Below, piece by piece: positions 1-11,219 of a DNA stretch of 64,000 nt. The notes below the pieces were generated by a model, which saw only the letters and a list, made by a program, of their open reading frames with translations, did no database searches and was not told where the DNA came from. Positions within the stretch are counted from its first letter, which is position 1, and each line of letters opens with the position of its first letter. This stretch comes from Gnetum montanum (Eukaryota; Streptophyta; Gnetopsida; Gnetales; Gnetaceae): assembly GCA_015680685.1 (NCBI GenBank), contig MNCI01003588.1, positions 963,879 to 1,027,878 on the forward strand. Direction: 5' to 3'. Position numbers and translations under genes: made by a program.

Positions 1-181
1 ATACCTCAGACTTGCTTAACCATACACCGTGACACATACAAGCAAGCCTGGGAAGACAACGAACGATTAACCCCAAGTGTTTCTTGTGGCGTTAAGGCAT
101 TTAGTCTGCGGAGTTCGACCGGATCGCGCGTGCACGCTCGTATTCGTATGGTGGAGTGTAGGGGTACCTCGCCACTCATCA
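1..181 (+). mobile_element. Partial LTR of an Athila-like retrotransposon, cut by the window edge
   Basis: Reverse-complemented, this stretch aligns with the outer end of the LTRs at 37651-38579, 48796-49739, 10358-11219 and 27735-28596. It shares the terminal TGATGAGTGG and GAGGTACCCCTA blocks and the later TTGTCTTCC block. On the plus strand it ends CACTCATCA at 181. The next bases (CTCCTCCTCC) do not resemble the primer-binding site seen next to the element 1 LTR, so I infer a 3' LTR or solo LTR whose body lies left of the window. It keeps many CpG dinucleotides that are TpG or CpA in the other copies, which suggests a younger insertion. The target duplication cannot be tested here. Confidence 0.8.
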
Positions 182-2432
182 CTCCTCCTCCTTCTCACCA
201 CTATATTGTGTCCCCAGAAATTAGCAACAAGCATAGGACAACCATATGAACACCACTAGAGATAACACCATCTTCTTCTCCCTATCTTCCATTTCAAACT
301 CTTGCTCTTGATCAAAAATTTGCACAGGTTGTGATGAGTAGAGAGTAGGGTGAAATGCAATGGCAATTGCACTTAGTAGAAAAAATCTAATAATTTGAAA
401 AATTGAAAAGCCCAAAATGAGAAATCATAAAGTACAAAGAAATCCCAAAAGAGAAAAAAAAATTTAAGATTAATTTGATTTGAAAAATTAAAGATACCTA
501 AACCAATAAATTGCAAACAGCAAACTGTGATGCAAAGTAGACTATGAAGAGTAGAGGGCAAGGTGAGATGCAGTGGAAATCACAAACAACAAGTTATGAT
601 GAGCAGAGTTTTTCATAAAATGGTTTCAAGAGAGCAATGTGAAGAGTAGAGGTTTTATAGATAGTTGTAAGAAGGAATTTACAAATGGCAAGCTATAGTA
701 GAGCTTTTGCATAACAAAGTAGAATTTTCAATAAAAGATTTTGAAGAGAGTATCATGAGATGAAAATCATTCACATATTCATTATTAGTTGATAGGAGAG
801 GAGAAAATAGCTAATAGTGGGCAGGAATGGGAAAGTAGTTTCTTTGAGTCTAATTTTGCTCAGCATGCTTAGAAATGGATATCCAGAATTTGCAACAACT
901 TTCAACCAAGCATCAATGAAGTCATTCTAGTGATCAACCTACTTTGTCTATTTCATTTCTTTACATTTGGAATTATCTTTAACCACTTATTTTCTACTCT
1001 ATTTGGAAGCTTTGGTGTGCAATTATTTTTTAGCAACAAGAGCATAGCTATGACCTCTCTTTAAGTATCAAATACCATAATCTCAAAGATATTTTTTTCC
1101 AACTATAACTTCGTGTAAAAAAGAACTCCCATTGAAAGTTGAACAATTAATTTGTTTTCTATAGTATTCATTTCTTTTTGTTTTAGAAACTCAAGGATTG
1201 AAAACTTTCAACTTTTGTTGTTATTTGTTCTTTATCTTTGATTAATGTATTTTTTTTAAGAGAGAGTTTTTTCCTTTGGTTTATAAGAAACCTTTTAGTA
1301 AGAAGCGAATGAGGATGCTTCTGAATAAGGACAAGACCTAATCCTTTGCCTTCCTTCGAGGAGAGGTTTTTCAGAATTGGTTATAAGGATGAAAACTTGA
1401 AAAGATAAAAAAAAACACACACACACAGTCATACTCTTGCCAACACCAAGGTCATCTAAGGGAATTCCAAGTGAAGGGTGTTACACAAATGCTTGAAAGA
1501 TATTGTAGAATTCCTATCTCTAGTTCAATAATAATAAATTTATATATTTCTATTACATCTCTAAATAATAGTTTATTAGAAGTCATTAACTTCTTTTTTA
1601 ATAGGTTGCAAATTAAAGCTTTACTTATGGTGTATGCTTAGGCTAAATAGGCTAGGGTCTACTCCTTCTCTTCTATGTTTGCCTTCATCCTACTTTCTTC
1701 AACCCATCCCAATTATAACAAAAGAAGTTCAATAAGCAAATGATTTCAATATAAAAAAAGAGAGCAATGAGCTCAATTGAATGTTCATTGTAAATATGCT
1801 AAAGCAACTAAGATAAGCTTTAGTAAACTAATAACTTATAGACATTATTTACATCTCATTTTCAATATATTATTTTAAACCATATCTTGAAGGTTATTCC
1901 TTTTAAGTTAGAAGTGTACTTGAAAATGAAGTCAAATGTTAAGCTTTAATGAATCATGCTATGTTTATTAAAGCTTAACATTTGACTTCGTTAAAGCCCT
2001 GATATTAACAATAATGCCCGAGCTTTACTTTCACAAAATTTATTTAACTAATATCTATGAATTATAGTATATTGTCCAATGACCTCTTCGGTCTACACAT
2101 TTGATTAAACTTCTGCTTATATTAAAAAGCTCATGATCAAACTTTAAGAGGTACTCTCTTTCATATTTTAAACCAAAGTACACCACTTAACAACTTCCTT
2201 TTTAACCTACCATGCAAAAGTACATGCAAGCTCCATAATCTTTTTAAGACTTGATCGGAAACTCATTTTCCTTGAGGAATATCAGAACCATTAAAAGGAG
2301 TGACGAACTACCCGAGTTAGTAGGAGTTCCAAAGCACAGTTAACTTAATCCAGATTCTGGAGACAGGCAGTTAACCTTAGAATTATATTTACAGTACATG
2401 AAAAAGCATTTTGACTTCAATCCTGCAACACT
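182..2432. other. Noncoding AT-rich stretch
   Basis: I see no recognisable gene. The short open frames here lack codon structure or known motifs. It contains a short CA microsatellite at about 1412-1428, a perfect 23-bp inverted repeat (annotated separately), and otherwise unique-looking AT-rich DNA. Its right part is the 3' flank of the PHD gene. Confidence 0.6.
1928..1989. repeat. Perfect 23-bp inverted repeat with 16-nt loop
   Basis: Positions 1928-1950 and 1967-1989 are exact reverse complements, each containing the core GTCAAATGTTAAGCTTTAAT, around a loop starting GAATCATGCT. Transcribed, it would fold into a 23-bp hairpin. It could be a MITE remnant, a miRNA-like foldback or a chance AT-rich palindrome. 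I see no flanking target duplication. Confidence 0.7.
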
Positions 2433-2851
2433 TTAGAAAGAGATTTTGTATGAGCAAGGTTGCCTCATGATTTCCTTGAGTGGTATCCTCCTGCTCTGTT
2501 CTGAAACACTATCGGACAAGGCTTCCTCCAAATGAAGATTTTCATCATAGATGCACCAATCGCACACATCACTGTAAATATGAGTGTCCTGCATAGCATT
2601 TTGGCCCTTGCAATACCTAATTAAGATAAAACATAAGGTAACACATAAATAACAAAATTTTCATAAGAATAAACAAGTAAAGCAAATCCTAATTGCTTAT
2701 TACAGAACATGTAAATAATCCTTGCAAAAATGCCTTAGCTTCACCTGTGTTGCAGGCGATATGAACATATTTTACAACGAAAAAGCTCTTCTTGAAAACC
2801 CACATCTCCACACATACTGCAGACCGGTTGCTCGCTGCAGGGCTTCTCCAT
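2433..2851 (-). CDS. Small plant PHD-type zinc-finger protein, two exons
   Basis: Exon 1 is 2745-2851 and exon 2 is 2433-2616, separated by a 128-bp intron (2617-2744) with GT at its 5' end and a TTAATTAG acceptor. The start ATG (2849-2851) sits in AAAATGG with an in-frame TAA upstream. The predicted product is 96 residues. Its cysteines and histidine form an exact PHD pattern: C11-x2-C14-x11-C26-x2-C29-x5-H35-x2-C38-x15-C54-x2-C57. The residues around them (CSMCGDVGF, LFRC, RLQHRYC, VCDWC) match the short plant PHD family with CGDxGF and QHxYC signatures. The intron splits the codon before YC. The tail after C57 is acidic then basic (SRRIPLKEIMRQP). PHD fingers commonly bind histone H3 tails, so a nuclear chromatin-reader role is inferred from the family. 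The tail may be shorter than in relatives. Confidence 0.8.
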
Positions 2852-2922
2852 TTTGTGCTGAACTGATTTGCCTGGACCCTGGAAGTCTTGGTGTTATACA
2901 TAGCTGTAGAATCTGATGCCTT

Positions 2923-2965
2923 CAATTTTTTTATTTAATTATGAACGATATTATATTGGTCAACA
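2923..2965 (-). promoter_or_regulatory. Candidate promoter elements upstream of the PHD gene
   Basis: Read on the minus strand, this segment holds TTGACCAAT (a W-box core fused to a CCAAT box, about 2956-2963), then AATATAATATC, then AATTAAATAAAAAAA. The last two are AT-rich, TATA-like candidates 75-105 bases before the ATG. These are motif matches only, and AT-rich DNA yields such matches by chance. Confidence 0.3.
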
Positions 2966-3780
2966 GTAGAAACTATTAATGTTGAGGATTCTGCGGAGAC
3001 AAACATATCTAGGCACTGTTTGCAGAGCCTAATAATTGATGTATATCTGGTAATTTGAGGTGAATTATAATAATCAGTGAATGATTGGTCTCGTAGCAAG
3101 TGAAATATTTTTTTTTTAATTTTTCTTTATTTGATGGGTTAGAATTGGATTCCTAAAAGAAGCCAACTACAGGATCATATTATTCAAAATTCCATTTGGT
3201 GACTGATTTTACAGGACAACACAATGTATCTGTGCGATTGTCCCATTGGCAAACGGTGGTTAAATTGCCCATTTCAATGGAGAAGACATATTTCATGGGC
3301 AGGTATCAGAATTTTTGTACCAAATTCGATTCATGCAAGTTGCAACCACAGAAGCACCGATTTGTGGGACATCTGCCAGGGATTGCAGCTATTTTAGAAA
3401 TCACAATTGCAGTGGATCTTAGCATATCTAGTACTGTTAATTGAAGTATTTTCTACGAAGTATGACAAATTATGACAAATTACGTGTTTTGAAAATTGAA
3501 ACGGAAACGTGGATAAGCTTAAGCAAAAACATGCAGGAAAGAAAAGCAAACGTACCTTAACAATTTTATCTGAAAGATGTAACAGGTATCTTTTCCTTTC
3601 ATATTCTATACCTCTTGTATTTAATTTGGTTGCATTTCCTTGCTCCAATTTTTTTTATTATCCATTAGCCTAAACATATTAGATGATTAGGTTAAATTAG
3701 CTTTTATCCAATATCACATGCTATAGAGTACATATAAGATGGTCCAATATATTTATATCTCATATGTCATAATTGAACCT
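2966..3780. other. Region upstream of the PHD gene, no assigned gene
   Basis: Open frames exist on both strands (3196-3444 plus, 3394-3648 minus), but neither shows a family I recognise. The base composition is less AT-biased at 3190-3440 than around it, and a good splice-donor-like AAG|GTACGT occurs on the minus strand near 3555. It could be an untranslated exon or a decayed gene. I make no functional call. Confidence 0.35.
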
Positions 3781-3789
3781 TTAACAATA

Positions 3790-3870
3790 ATGAAGTGTTA
3801 GCCTAGTAGTAAAGACTCTTGATTTGGAAGTTCCAAGTTATAGGTTCAATTTTAATAGGTAATGTTGTAT
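3790..3870 (+). mobile_element. tRNA-derived SINE-like copy 1
   Basis: An A-box-like TAGCCTAGTAGT lies at 3799-3810 and a B-box-like AGGTTCAATTT at 3842-3852, about 32 bases apart as in a tRNA-type Pol III promoter. The head (GAAGTGTTAGCCTAGTAG) is shared with the copies at 3936-4080 and 5860-5930. The 3' end is not defined. Confidence 0.6.
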
Positions 3871-3935
3871 TATAAAGTTTTAATTTCAAGGGAGAGTATT
3901 GGACTCAAAGAAAAAATTTTATTAATCAAAATAGA

Positions 3936-4080
3936 AAGGGTGTTAGAACCAAAAATAATTGAAACATAGGTACGTCCTAAGATTTATAGAAGTTTATAAC
4001 TTAATGCTCCCTAGTAGAATTGAACTTGTGACCTAGGGTTACCAAGCCAAGACCTGTATCATTAGGCTAACACCTCATTA
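3936..4080 (-). mobile_element. tRNA-derived SINE, copy 2, with 17-bp target duplication
   Basis: Read on the minus strand the copy starts TAATGAGGTGTTAGCC, with an A-box region GTTAGCCTAATGA (about 4060-4071) and a B-box region AAGTTCAATTCT (about 4017-4028). It is flanked by identical 17-bp direct repeats at 3919-3935 and 4081-4097 (TTATTAATCAAAATAGA), the mark of LINE-assisted insertion. The body between the repeats is about 145 bp, a normal plant SINE length. Confidence 0.8.
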
Positions 4081-4785
4081 TTATTAATCAAAATAGAGAT
4101 AAAGTTCTAATTTAAGTATATATCTTGGGATGTATCTATATTTCAATTGTTTTGGGTTTCAACCCCCTCTCCAGATAAAAATTGTCAAACATGAATTAGC
4201 AACTCCCTACTAGAAGCATATAATCAACTAATATTTGCAAATAAAAGTTCACACCTACACCCCCTCCCTCCTCATAAGAAACCATTATCTTTAAGTAAGT
4301 CAATAGTCAACATTCATCCCTTGAGTACTTCTAAAGTATTATATACATTGTAGTGATAGAATTTTATAATAGGGATGACCGCATTAGTGGTTTAACAACT
4401 ACACATCCCTAGTTCATAAGCTATGAAGTCTTGATGTACACTAGGTTTTATTACCTTAACCACCACATTTGTTGGATAATACTATGCAAGCCTTCGCTTT
4501 ACAAAATTAGGTTTGAAATGGTATTGTAGTTTTACTATCTAGTGTACCTTGAGGGTTTCATGGGCAAACTAGGACTATGACATAACATCTTACAAATCAA
4601 CTAATAGATTGCAAAATGTTGAGTATTTTACTGTCCACATTGTATAATTACTTATCTACATAAAGTCAAGCTATAGATTATCATGCATGTTTAAGTGATT
4701 GATTTTATGTGAAAGTATCTTTTCTAATAAGAAAATAGTACTACCAATAAACCTAGTTGACTCCTCTAACCATTGGAACCATCAT

Positions 4786-4865
4786 TTGGAGTAATGGTAA
4801 GGTGCTCATTTCTTAAGTCAAAGAATTGGGTTTGAGCCTGAATGCAACCACTTGAAGAGGTTAGG
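4786..4865 (+). mobile_element. SINE-like copy 4, diverged
   Basis: GGAGTAATGGTAAGG resembles an A box and GGGTTTGAGCC a B box, roughly 35 bases apart. The sequence differs from the other three copies, so it may be another family or a decayed tRNA-like sequence. Confidence 0.4.
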
Positions 4866-5859
4866 CATTTGCTCATATAGTAACCCTCCTAGGACCCTGT
4901 TTACTAGGATGAGCACTGTGGCTCTAGATGATGATCCTTATAGTTTCCATGGAGTTCATTATGAGCCTTTCTATAAGTAAAAGGCTTTAAGATTGTCATG
5001 ATAATGGCAAAAAAATTTTAAATTTGCAATTTTCACCCTCTATCTAGCCTCATGTAACATAGAAATAATGCTGGAAAGGAAGTAAAATTGCCAAATTTCT
5101 TATGCTAGGAAGTATAAAAGAGAGGCAAACATATTGGCAATTTAACATCTAGTTTCCTATGAATTAGGATCATCATGTCTAGGATGCAATATGCATCCTA
5201 GGTTATTGCCCTAACCACACTCATACAATGGTACCATGCAAACCTTCATTCGACTTGATAACATTAGGTCTACAATGGTGTGGTAGTTTGATTCTATTAC
5301 AACTTAGGATAATGATAGAATTTCCAATATTAACTATCAGTTAAAAAATATGGAGGATTCCAACTAGAAAAATCTTGCTATTAGATAGTTGAGACCATGA
5401 CACTTTTTTCATTGTACCAATAAATAAAGGTAGCATGTATAATTATGAAAAAGCTAGATAATGGTACAAATGAATACAATATTTTCCACATGTTTACATG
5501 ATGTTACTTTTTGGATAGAGCTACTATGGTAAATATGGACTAATGAGAGGTAATCAAATCTTTAAAAGTAGTGTACTAGGGTTACCCTTTAAATTAGATG
5601 TACCTTGTCTATTTAATGTATGTTGAGAAAAAGCAACTAATGAGTAACTTTGTAGTACATGAAATATTTAATGAATGGTCATGTAACTTAATGGTATGGT
5701 TATCTTATTATGGTTTTATTTGCATGTACCATGGTTTATAGAATTTGTATTGAAACAAAAATTGAATTTTTACTTTGAAGATAATTTTGAATTTCTAGAA
5801 CTAAGTAATTTCATAATTCCTTTTATGATTTTTTTTAAAAGATCCATAATTCAACATTA

Positions 5860-5930
5860 TCCACTAGAATTAAATCTATGACTCTAGTTTTCCATGCCAA
5901 GGTTCTTGTCACTAAGTTAACACCTCATTA
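5860..5930 (-). mobile_element. tRNA-derived SINE-like copy 3
   Basis: On the minus strand it begins TAATGAGGTGTTAACTTAGTG and runs through an ACCTTGGCATGG block to a weak B box (TAGATTTAATTC). This is the same head-to-B-box layout as copy 2 at lower identity. Target duplications were not found. Confidence 0.55.
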
Positions 5931-7066
5931 TAGCTTTTGGTATTAATTTCATTTAATTCTTCTTCTACAATGATTGAGAATCTTTCATTGTAGCACTTTG
6001 TTATTTTACACACATAGCCTATGTTTTTTCTTTGATGGAAATGTTGAATGTTATTTACATAATTTTCTATTGGAATTTAGTTAATTACATATAATATAAT
6101 ACTACAATCTCTATTAAAAAATAAAAAGCAAAAAATAAAATAAAATGAATAGATAACTTTGGTACCTCTAAAGGTAAACCTATTTAAAGGGTAAAGAACA
6201 CATGCTTCCTTTAATTTTTACTCTCCACATTAAGGCTTGACTAATATGTTAAACTGATAAGAAATAAACATAGCCCTTTAAGGCCAATGTCTTGGTAGAG
6301 ATACATTGAATCATATAGAAATGAACATATTCATGGAGGTAAAGGTCACTAACAAATGGAGACTAAATGGTCTTGTGGATATGTCTCCATGCATGACATT
6401 AAAGCAAGCTATTAATAGATATGGAATTTGTAAATGAAAGGAATTGAACACCCAACCTTGCACTTATTATTACAAGTGCATACCATTGTTCTCAAGTTGG
6501 TCGATACCTTCAATACTTTTTATATTATTTAAACATGTGTATTTGGGTCCCATCCTTGCCTACTAGCAGGTGCCCATTAATAGGCAGGGATGAGACATAT
6601 GGACACACATAAGCATTATTAAGATGATCATGGAATGTACATAGATGGGTTACATGAATGGATGCATGAACTGATGTGGATTACTTTATGAATTTTTTAT
6701 TTCACTCCTTTCACATGTAAGTTAAGTTCATGTCTTGAGTAGTTTAAGTATGTATCAAGCTTGTTACTTTTCTTGTGCTAGGAAGGATATAAGGATGATA
6801 GTAATGTTGGTAGCTTGGTAAGTACTTACCCATGAATTAGGTATCATGGAGTCTAGAGGTGTAGTAGGCATCTTAGGCTATTATCTAGACAAGGCTACCA
6901 TTGTTTCCATTAGGCAATTACAAAGCCTATGATGTGATAGGTAAGGGCATGGATATGCATGATGTAAATGTTTTATTGATGTACATGGATTCTATGTTGT
7001 CATGCACATGGATGTGTTTCATGTTGACATGCATGCATACTCATGCTGATGATGACAAACAGCAAA

Positions 7067-10000
7067 TCACACATCCTCGCATCTCTCTAACATGCGAGGC
7101 AGTGTGACTAGCATCCTCCCATAGTCCCCACTAGAAGGCACCCAAACCTTCCAAAAGGGAATAATTACTTGTAATTTGATGCAACCAAAAGGAAGATGAT
7201 CATTCAAAAGGATGAAGATCAACCATAAGGACTTAATGCCTTTCAGAAGAAAAGAATTGCTTGGAGATTGTGGCTTCAGGATGGTAGAGGACCAACTAGA
7301 AGCACAATCTTGGTAAAACTGCAAGCACATGCTACTTGCATCCTCCCACGGTCCCTATTAGAAGGCACTCAAACCTTCCAATAGGGAACAATTACTCAGA
7401 GATTGTGTCTTTTGGAAGGTAGAGGGTCAGGTTTTTGCAAATTTTAGCTAAATTGTTGAATGGTGCAACTAGCACCCACCCATAGTCACAACCATAAGGC
7501 ACTCAAACCTTCTAGAAGGAAATAATTTCTTGTAATTTGATGCAAGAAGAAGGGAGAGCATCAGATGGAAGGCCAAACATAATCCAGAAGGCATTAAGGC
7601 CTTCCAAAAGGGAAGAATTTCTTGGAGATTGTGGATTCTTGATGGAAAATGGCCAACTAGAAGCATGGTCTTGGTAAACTATGAGCATGTGCACTAGCAT
7701 CCTCCCAAAATTCCTACTAGAAGATACTCAAACCTTTTGGTAGGGAACAATTTCTTGGAGATTGTGGATTCCAGAAGGAAGAGGGTCATTTGATTACAAA
7801 GTGTAGCTAAACTACGAGGTGGTGCAACTAGCATCCTCCGGTAGTCCCAATCGGAAGACACCAAAACCTTCCAATAGGGAATAATTGCTTGTAATTTGAT
7901 GCAACTGGAAGGAAGATGGTCATCTAGAAGGGTGAAGATCAATTGGAGGGTCTTAATGTCTTCCAAAAGGAAAAAATTGCTTGGAGATCATGGCTTCTAT
8001 ATGGCAGAGGATCAACCAAAAACATGGTCTCGGTAAACTATGAGCATGTGCTACTAGCATCTTCCCACAGTTCCTATTGGAAGGCACTCAAATCTTCCTG
8101 TAGGAAAAAAATTCCTAGAGATTGTGGCTTCTAGAAGGTAAAGGCTCATCTAGTTGCAAATTGTAGTTAAATTGTGAGGTGGTGAGACTAGCACCCTCCT
8201 ATGGTCCCAACCGAAAGACACTAAAACCTTTTGGTAGGGAACAACTAGTTATAATTTAATGCAACCAAAAGGAAAATGGTCATCCAAAAGCAAAAAGATA
8301 AACCTAAAGGTCTTAATGCCTTCTACAAGGGAAGAATTGGTTGGAGATCATGGCTTAAGGATGGCAGAGGGTCAATCGAAAGCACGGTCTTGATAAACTA
8401 TGAGCATGTGCTACTAGCAGCCTCTCATAGTCCCTAATGAAAGGCACTCAAACCTTTCGATAGAGATTGTGGATTTCAAAAGGTAGAGGGTCACCTAGTT
8501 GCAAACTATAGCTAAACTATGGGATGATATGATTAGCACCCTCTCTTAGTTCCAGCTAGAGGGCATTAAAACCTTCTGGTAGGGAACAACTGCTTGTAAT
8601 TTGATGCAATCAAAAGGAAGATGGTCATCCAAAAGGATGAAGATCAACTAAAAGGTCTTAATGCCTTCTAGAGAAAAAGAATTGCTTGGAGATCATGGCT
8701 TCTGAATGGTAAAGGATCAATAGGAAGCATGGTCTTGGTTAATTGTGGGCATGTGCTACTAGCACCCTCCTGTAGGCCTTATCAGAGGGCACACAAACGT
8801 TCTAGTAGGAAAAAATTGCTTAGAGATTATGGATTTTGAAAGGCAGAGGATCATCCAATTACAAACTGTAGCTAAACTATGGGATGGTGCAACTAGCACC
8901 TACCTATAGTCATAACTAGAGGGCATCCAAACCTTTCATAAGGGAATGATTGCTTGTCATTTGATGCAAGTAGAAGGGAGAGCGTCATCTAAAATGTTGA
9001 ACATCATTCAAAAGGCATTAAGATCTTCTAGAAGGGAAGAATTGTTTGGAGATTATGGCTTCCAGATGATAGATGGCCAATCAGAAGCACAATCTTGGTA
9101 AACTACGATCATGTGCTACTAGCATCATCCCACAGTCCCTATCGGAAGGTACTCAAACCTTCCAATATGGAAAAACTACTCAAGATTGTGGCTTTTGGAA
9201 GGCAAAGGGTCATCTAGTTGTAAACTATAGCTAAACTACAAGGTAGTGCAACTAGCATCCTTCCACAGTCCCAACCAGAAGGCATCAAAACCGTTTGGTA
9301 TGGAACAACTACATGTAATTTGATGTAACCAGAAGGAAAATGGTCATTTGAAAGGGTGAAGATCAACTAGAAGGTCTTAATACCTTATGGAAGGGAAGAA
9401 TTTCTTGGACATTGTGGCTGCTGAATGGCAGAGGCAAGGTCTTGGTAAACTATAAGAACATGCTACTAGCCCCCTTCCATAGTTCCTACTGGAAGGTACT
9501 GAAACCTTTTGATAGGAAATAATTACTCAAAGATTGTGGCTTTTGGAAGGTAGAGGGTCATCTAGTTGCAAACTATAGAGTGGTGTGACTAGCACCATCC
9601 TACAATCCAAAATGGAAGGCACTCGAACCTTCTAGAAGGAAACAATTACTTGTAATTTGATGCAACCAGAAGGAAGATGGTACTTTGGAAGGATGAAGAT
9701 CAACTAGAAGGTCGTAATTCCTTCCATAAGGGAAGAATTTTTTGGAGATTATGGCTTCTAGATGGCAGAGGATCAACCAAAAGCATAGTCTTGGTAAATT
9801 ATGAGCACGTGCTACTAGCATCCTCATACAGTCCCTACTAAAAGACATTCAAATCTTTCAATAGGAAAAAATTTCTTGGAGATTGTGCCTTCTAGAAGAA
9901 AGAGGGTCATCTAGTTGAAAACTATAGCTAAACTACAAGATGATGCAACTAGCACTCACTCGTAGTCACAACTAGAAGGCACCCAAACCTTTCGAAAGGG

Positions 10001-10357
10001 AAAAATTGCTTGTAATTTGATGCAACTAGAAGGGAGAGCATCATTTGGAAGGTTGAACATCATCCAAAAGGCATTAAGACCTTTTTGAATGGAAGAATTG
10101 CTTGTAGATCCTAGCTTTCGAATGGTAGAGGGTCAACTAGAAGCATGGCCTTGGTAAACTATGAGCACATGCTACTAGCACCCTCTTGCAATTTCTATTG
10201 AAAGGCACTCAAACCTTTTGGTAGGGAGCAATTGCTCAAAGATTGCGGCTTTTAGAAGGTAGAGGGTATTTAGAAGGCTAAAGATTTTCTGGAAGGCATT
10301 ATGACCTTTCAATTGCAAATAATTTCTTGAAGATTGTGGATTTTGAAGGTAGCATAG
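7067..10357. repeat. Tandem array with ~360-bp higher-order period (about nine units)
   Basis: The block beginning GTGCAACTAGCA(T/C)CCTCCC recurs near 7105, 7459, 7820, 8181, 8528, 8887, 9246, 9583 and 9944, that is every 337-361 bp. Inside each unit a related block beginning GTGCTACTAGCA recurs about 225 bp later (near 7324, 7691, 8049, 8408, 8753, 9112, 9460, 9808, 10169). So the unit is a dimer of a long and a short subunit that share the AAACCTTCC-AATAGGGAA segment. Copies are considerably diverged. The open frames here are by-products of the repeat. The array is cut at 10357 by element 1 and related sequence continues after 28601. Confidence 0.9.
10353..10357. repeat. Left target-site duplication of element 1
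   Basis: CATAG lies directly before the TGATGAG terminus and is repeated at 28597-28601 directly after the TTATCA terminus. It lies within the ~360-bp array. Confidence 0.9.
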
Positions 10358-11219
10358 TGATGAGTTGCAAGTTACCCCCATGCCTAACCATACAAATCAT
10401 AGACGTTCATGTGTGATCCGGTCAAATTTTGTAGACTGTAATTACTAAGTATGCTAGAGCTAAATAGTGCATGTGTGTTGTTCATTCATTGTCTTCCCAA
10501 TCCAACTTGTGGAATGCGATTGTATGATTAAGTGTGACTAAGGCATAAGATTTTTATTAGTTTGTGTTTTTATAGAATTACTCACCTAGAACAAGAATAA
10601 AAGTAAGAGTGATTAATTTCTACATAAACTATATTCTAGCCTAGCCTAACACAAGTAATTGTTCCCACTTCTCGAACACATCTTGAACTTTGTGCAATAA
10701 TGCTAGGCTGTCAAACGCTAATCGTTTCTGAGCTACTAAGCATCACACATATGCTCGAAGGGGTCATGCTTGTGTATTTTAATGATTTTCTTGATTGATC
10801 AAAATTAATTACTATGTAAATAACATTAATGTAAATTGCATGAAATATAAATGAATAGGAAAGAAAATCTCAAGTGCTGCAAGGAATGGATCAGAGAGTT
10901 CATCTTTATTGGCAACACAATGGTGTGTTTAGGTACATCAATGCTTGAATAATGATCCGTTCACACTTAGATCTCCTACTATAGACGCTTGGAAAATATT
11001 CTAGCTTTCAAATGGACAAATTTCAAGAGTTTCACTACTTGACTGCTAAAAACTTACTCCCAATTGTGCACCTGGGCACTATATTTATAGACCTGGGAGT
11101 AATGCTATGATATCGAATGTACGATATCACATCTTGGACTACGATATTACGTACCTAATATCATGTACTTGATATCGCAGCCACCTCAATATTGGAGTAT
11201 TGAAAAACATGATTTATCA
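10358..11219 (-). repeat. Element 1 3' LTR
   Basis: It is 862 bp, starts TGATGAG and ends TTATCA on the plus strand, and is collinear with 27735-28596 over its whole length. Near its right end lies a cluster of GATATC-centred repeats (11108-11180). By eye the two LTRs differ at several percent of positions, mostly by transitions, so the insertion is old. Confidence 0.9.

Larger units (their letters stand above)
4390..6910. repeat. Noncoding tract with diverged dispersed duplications
   Basis: Segments near 4440-4560, 5090-5290 and 6765-6910 share blocks such as TGCTAGGAAG, CATGAATTAGG or CTATGAATTAGG, a CCTAGGTTATT or TCTTAGGCTATT block, and ACAATGG followed by TACCATG. They look like decayed copies of one dispersed repeat in the same orientation. 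A 50-bp imperfect hairpin (6547-6596, arms near GTCCCATCCTTGCC and GGCAGGGATGAGAC) also lies here. No protein-coding gene is supported. Confidence 0.4.

Noticed and set aside
3196-3648. A protein-coding exon upstream of the PHD gene
   Set aside because: Frames on both strands are open but neither has a recognisable motif, conserved splice pair or continuity with the PHD frame.
3790-5930. Functional tRNA genes
   Set aside because: A- and B-box-like blocks are present but no full cloverleaf can be drawn. The copies repeat with SINE-type bodies, and one has a target duplication.
7067-10357. CRISPR-like array
   Set aside because: Repeat units are long, diverged and adjoining without unique spacers, in a clearly plant nuclear context.
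7067-10381. Many 60-90-codon frames with similar sequences, possible gene family
   Set aside because: They are the same tandem repeat read in changing frames, with no conserved frame from unit to unit.
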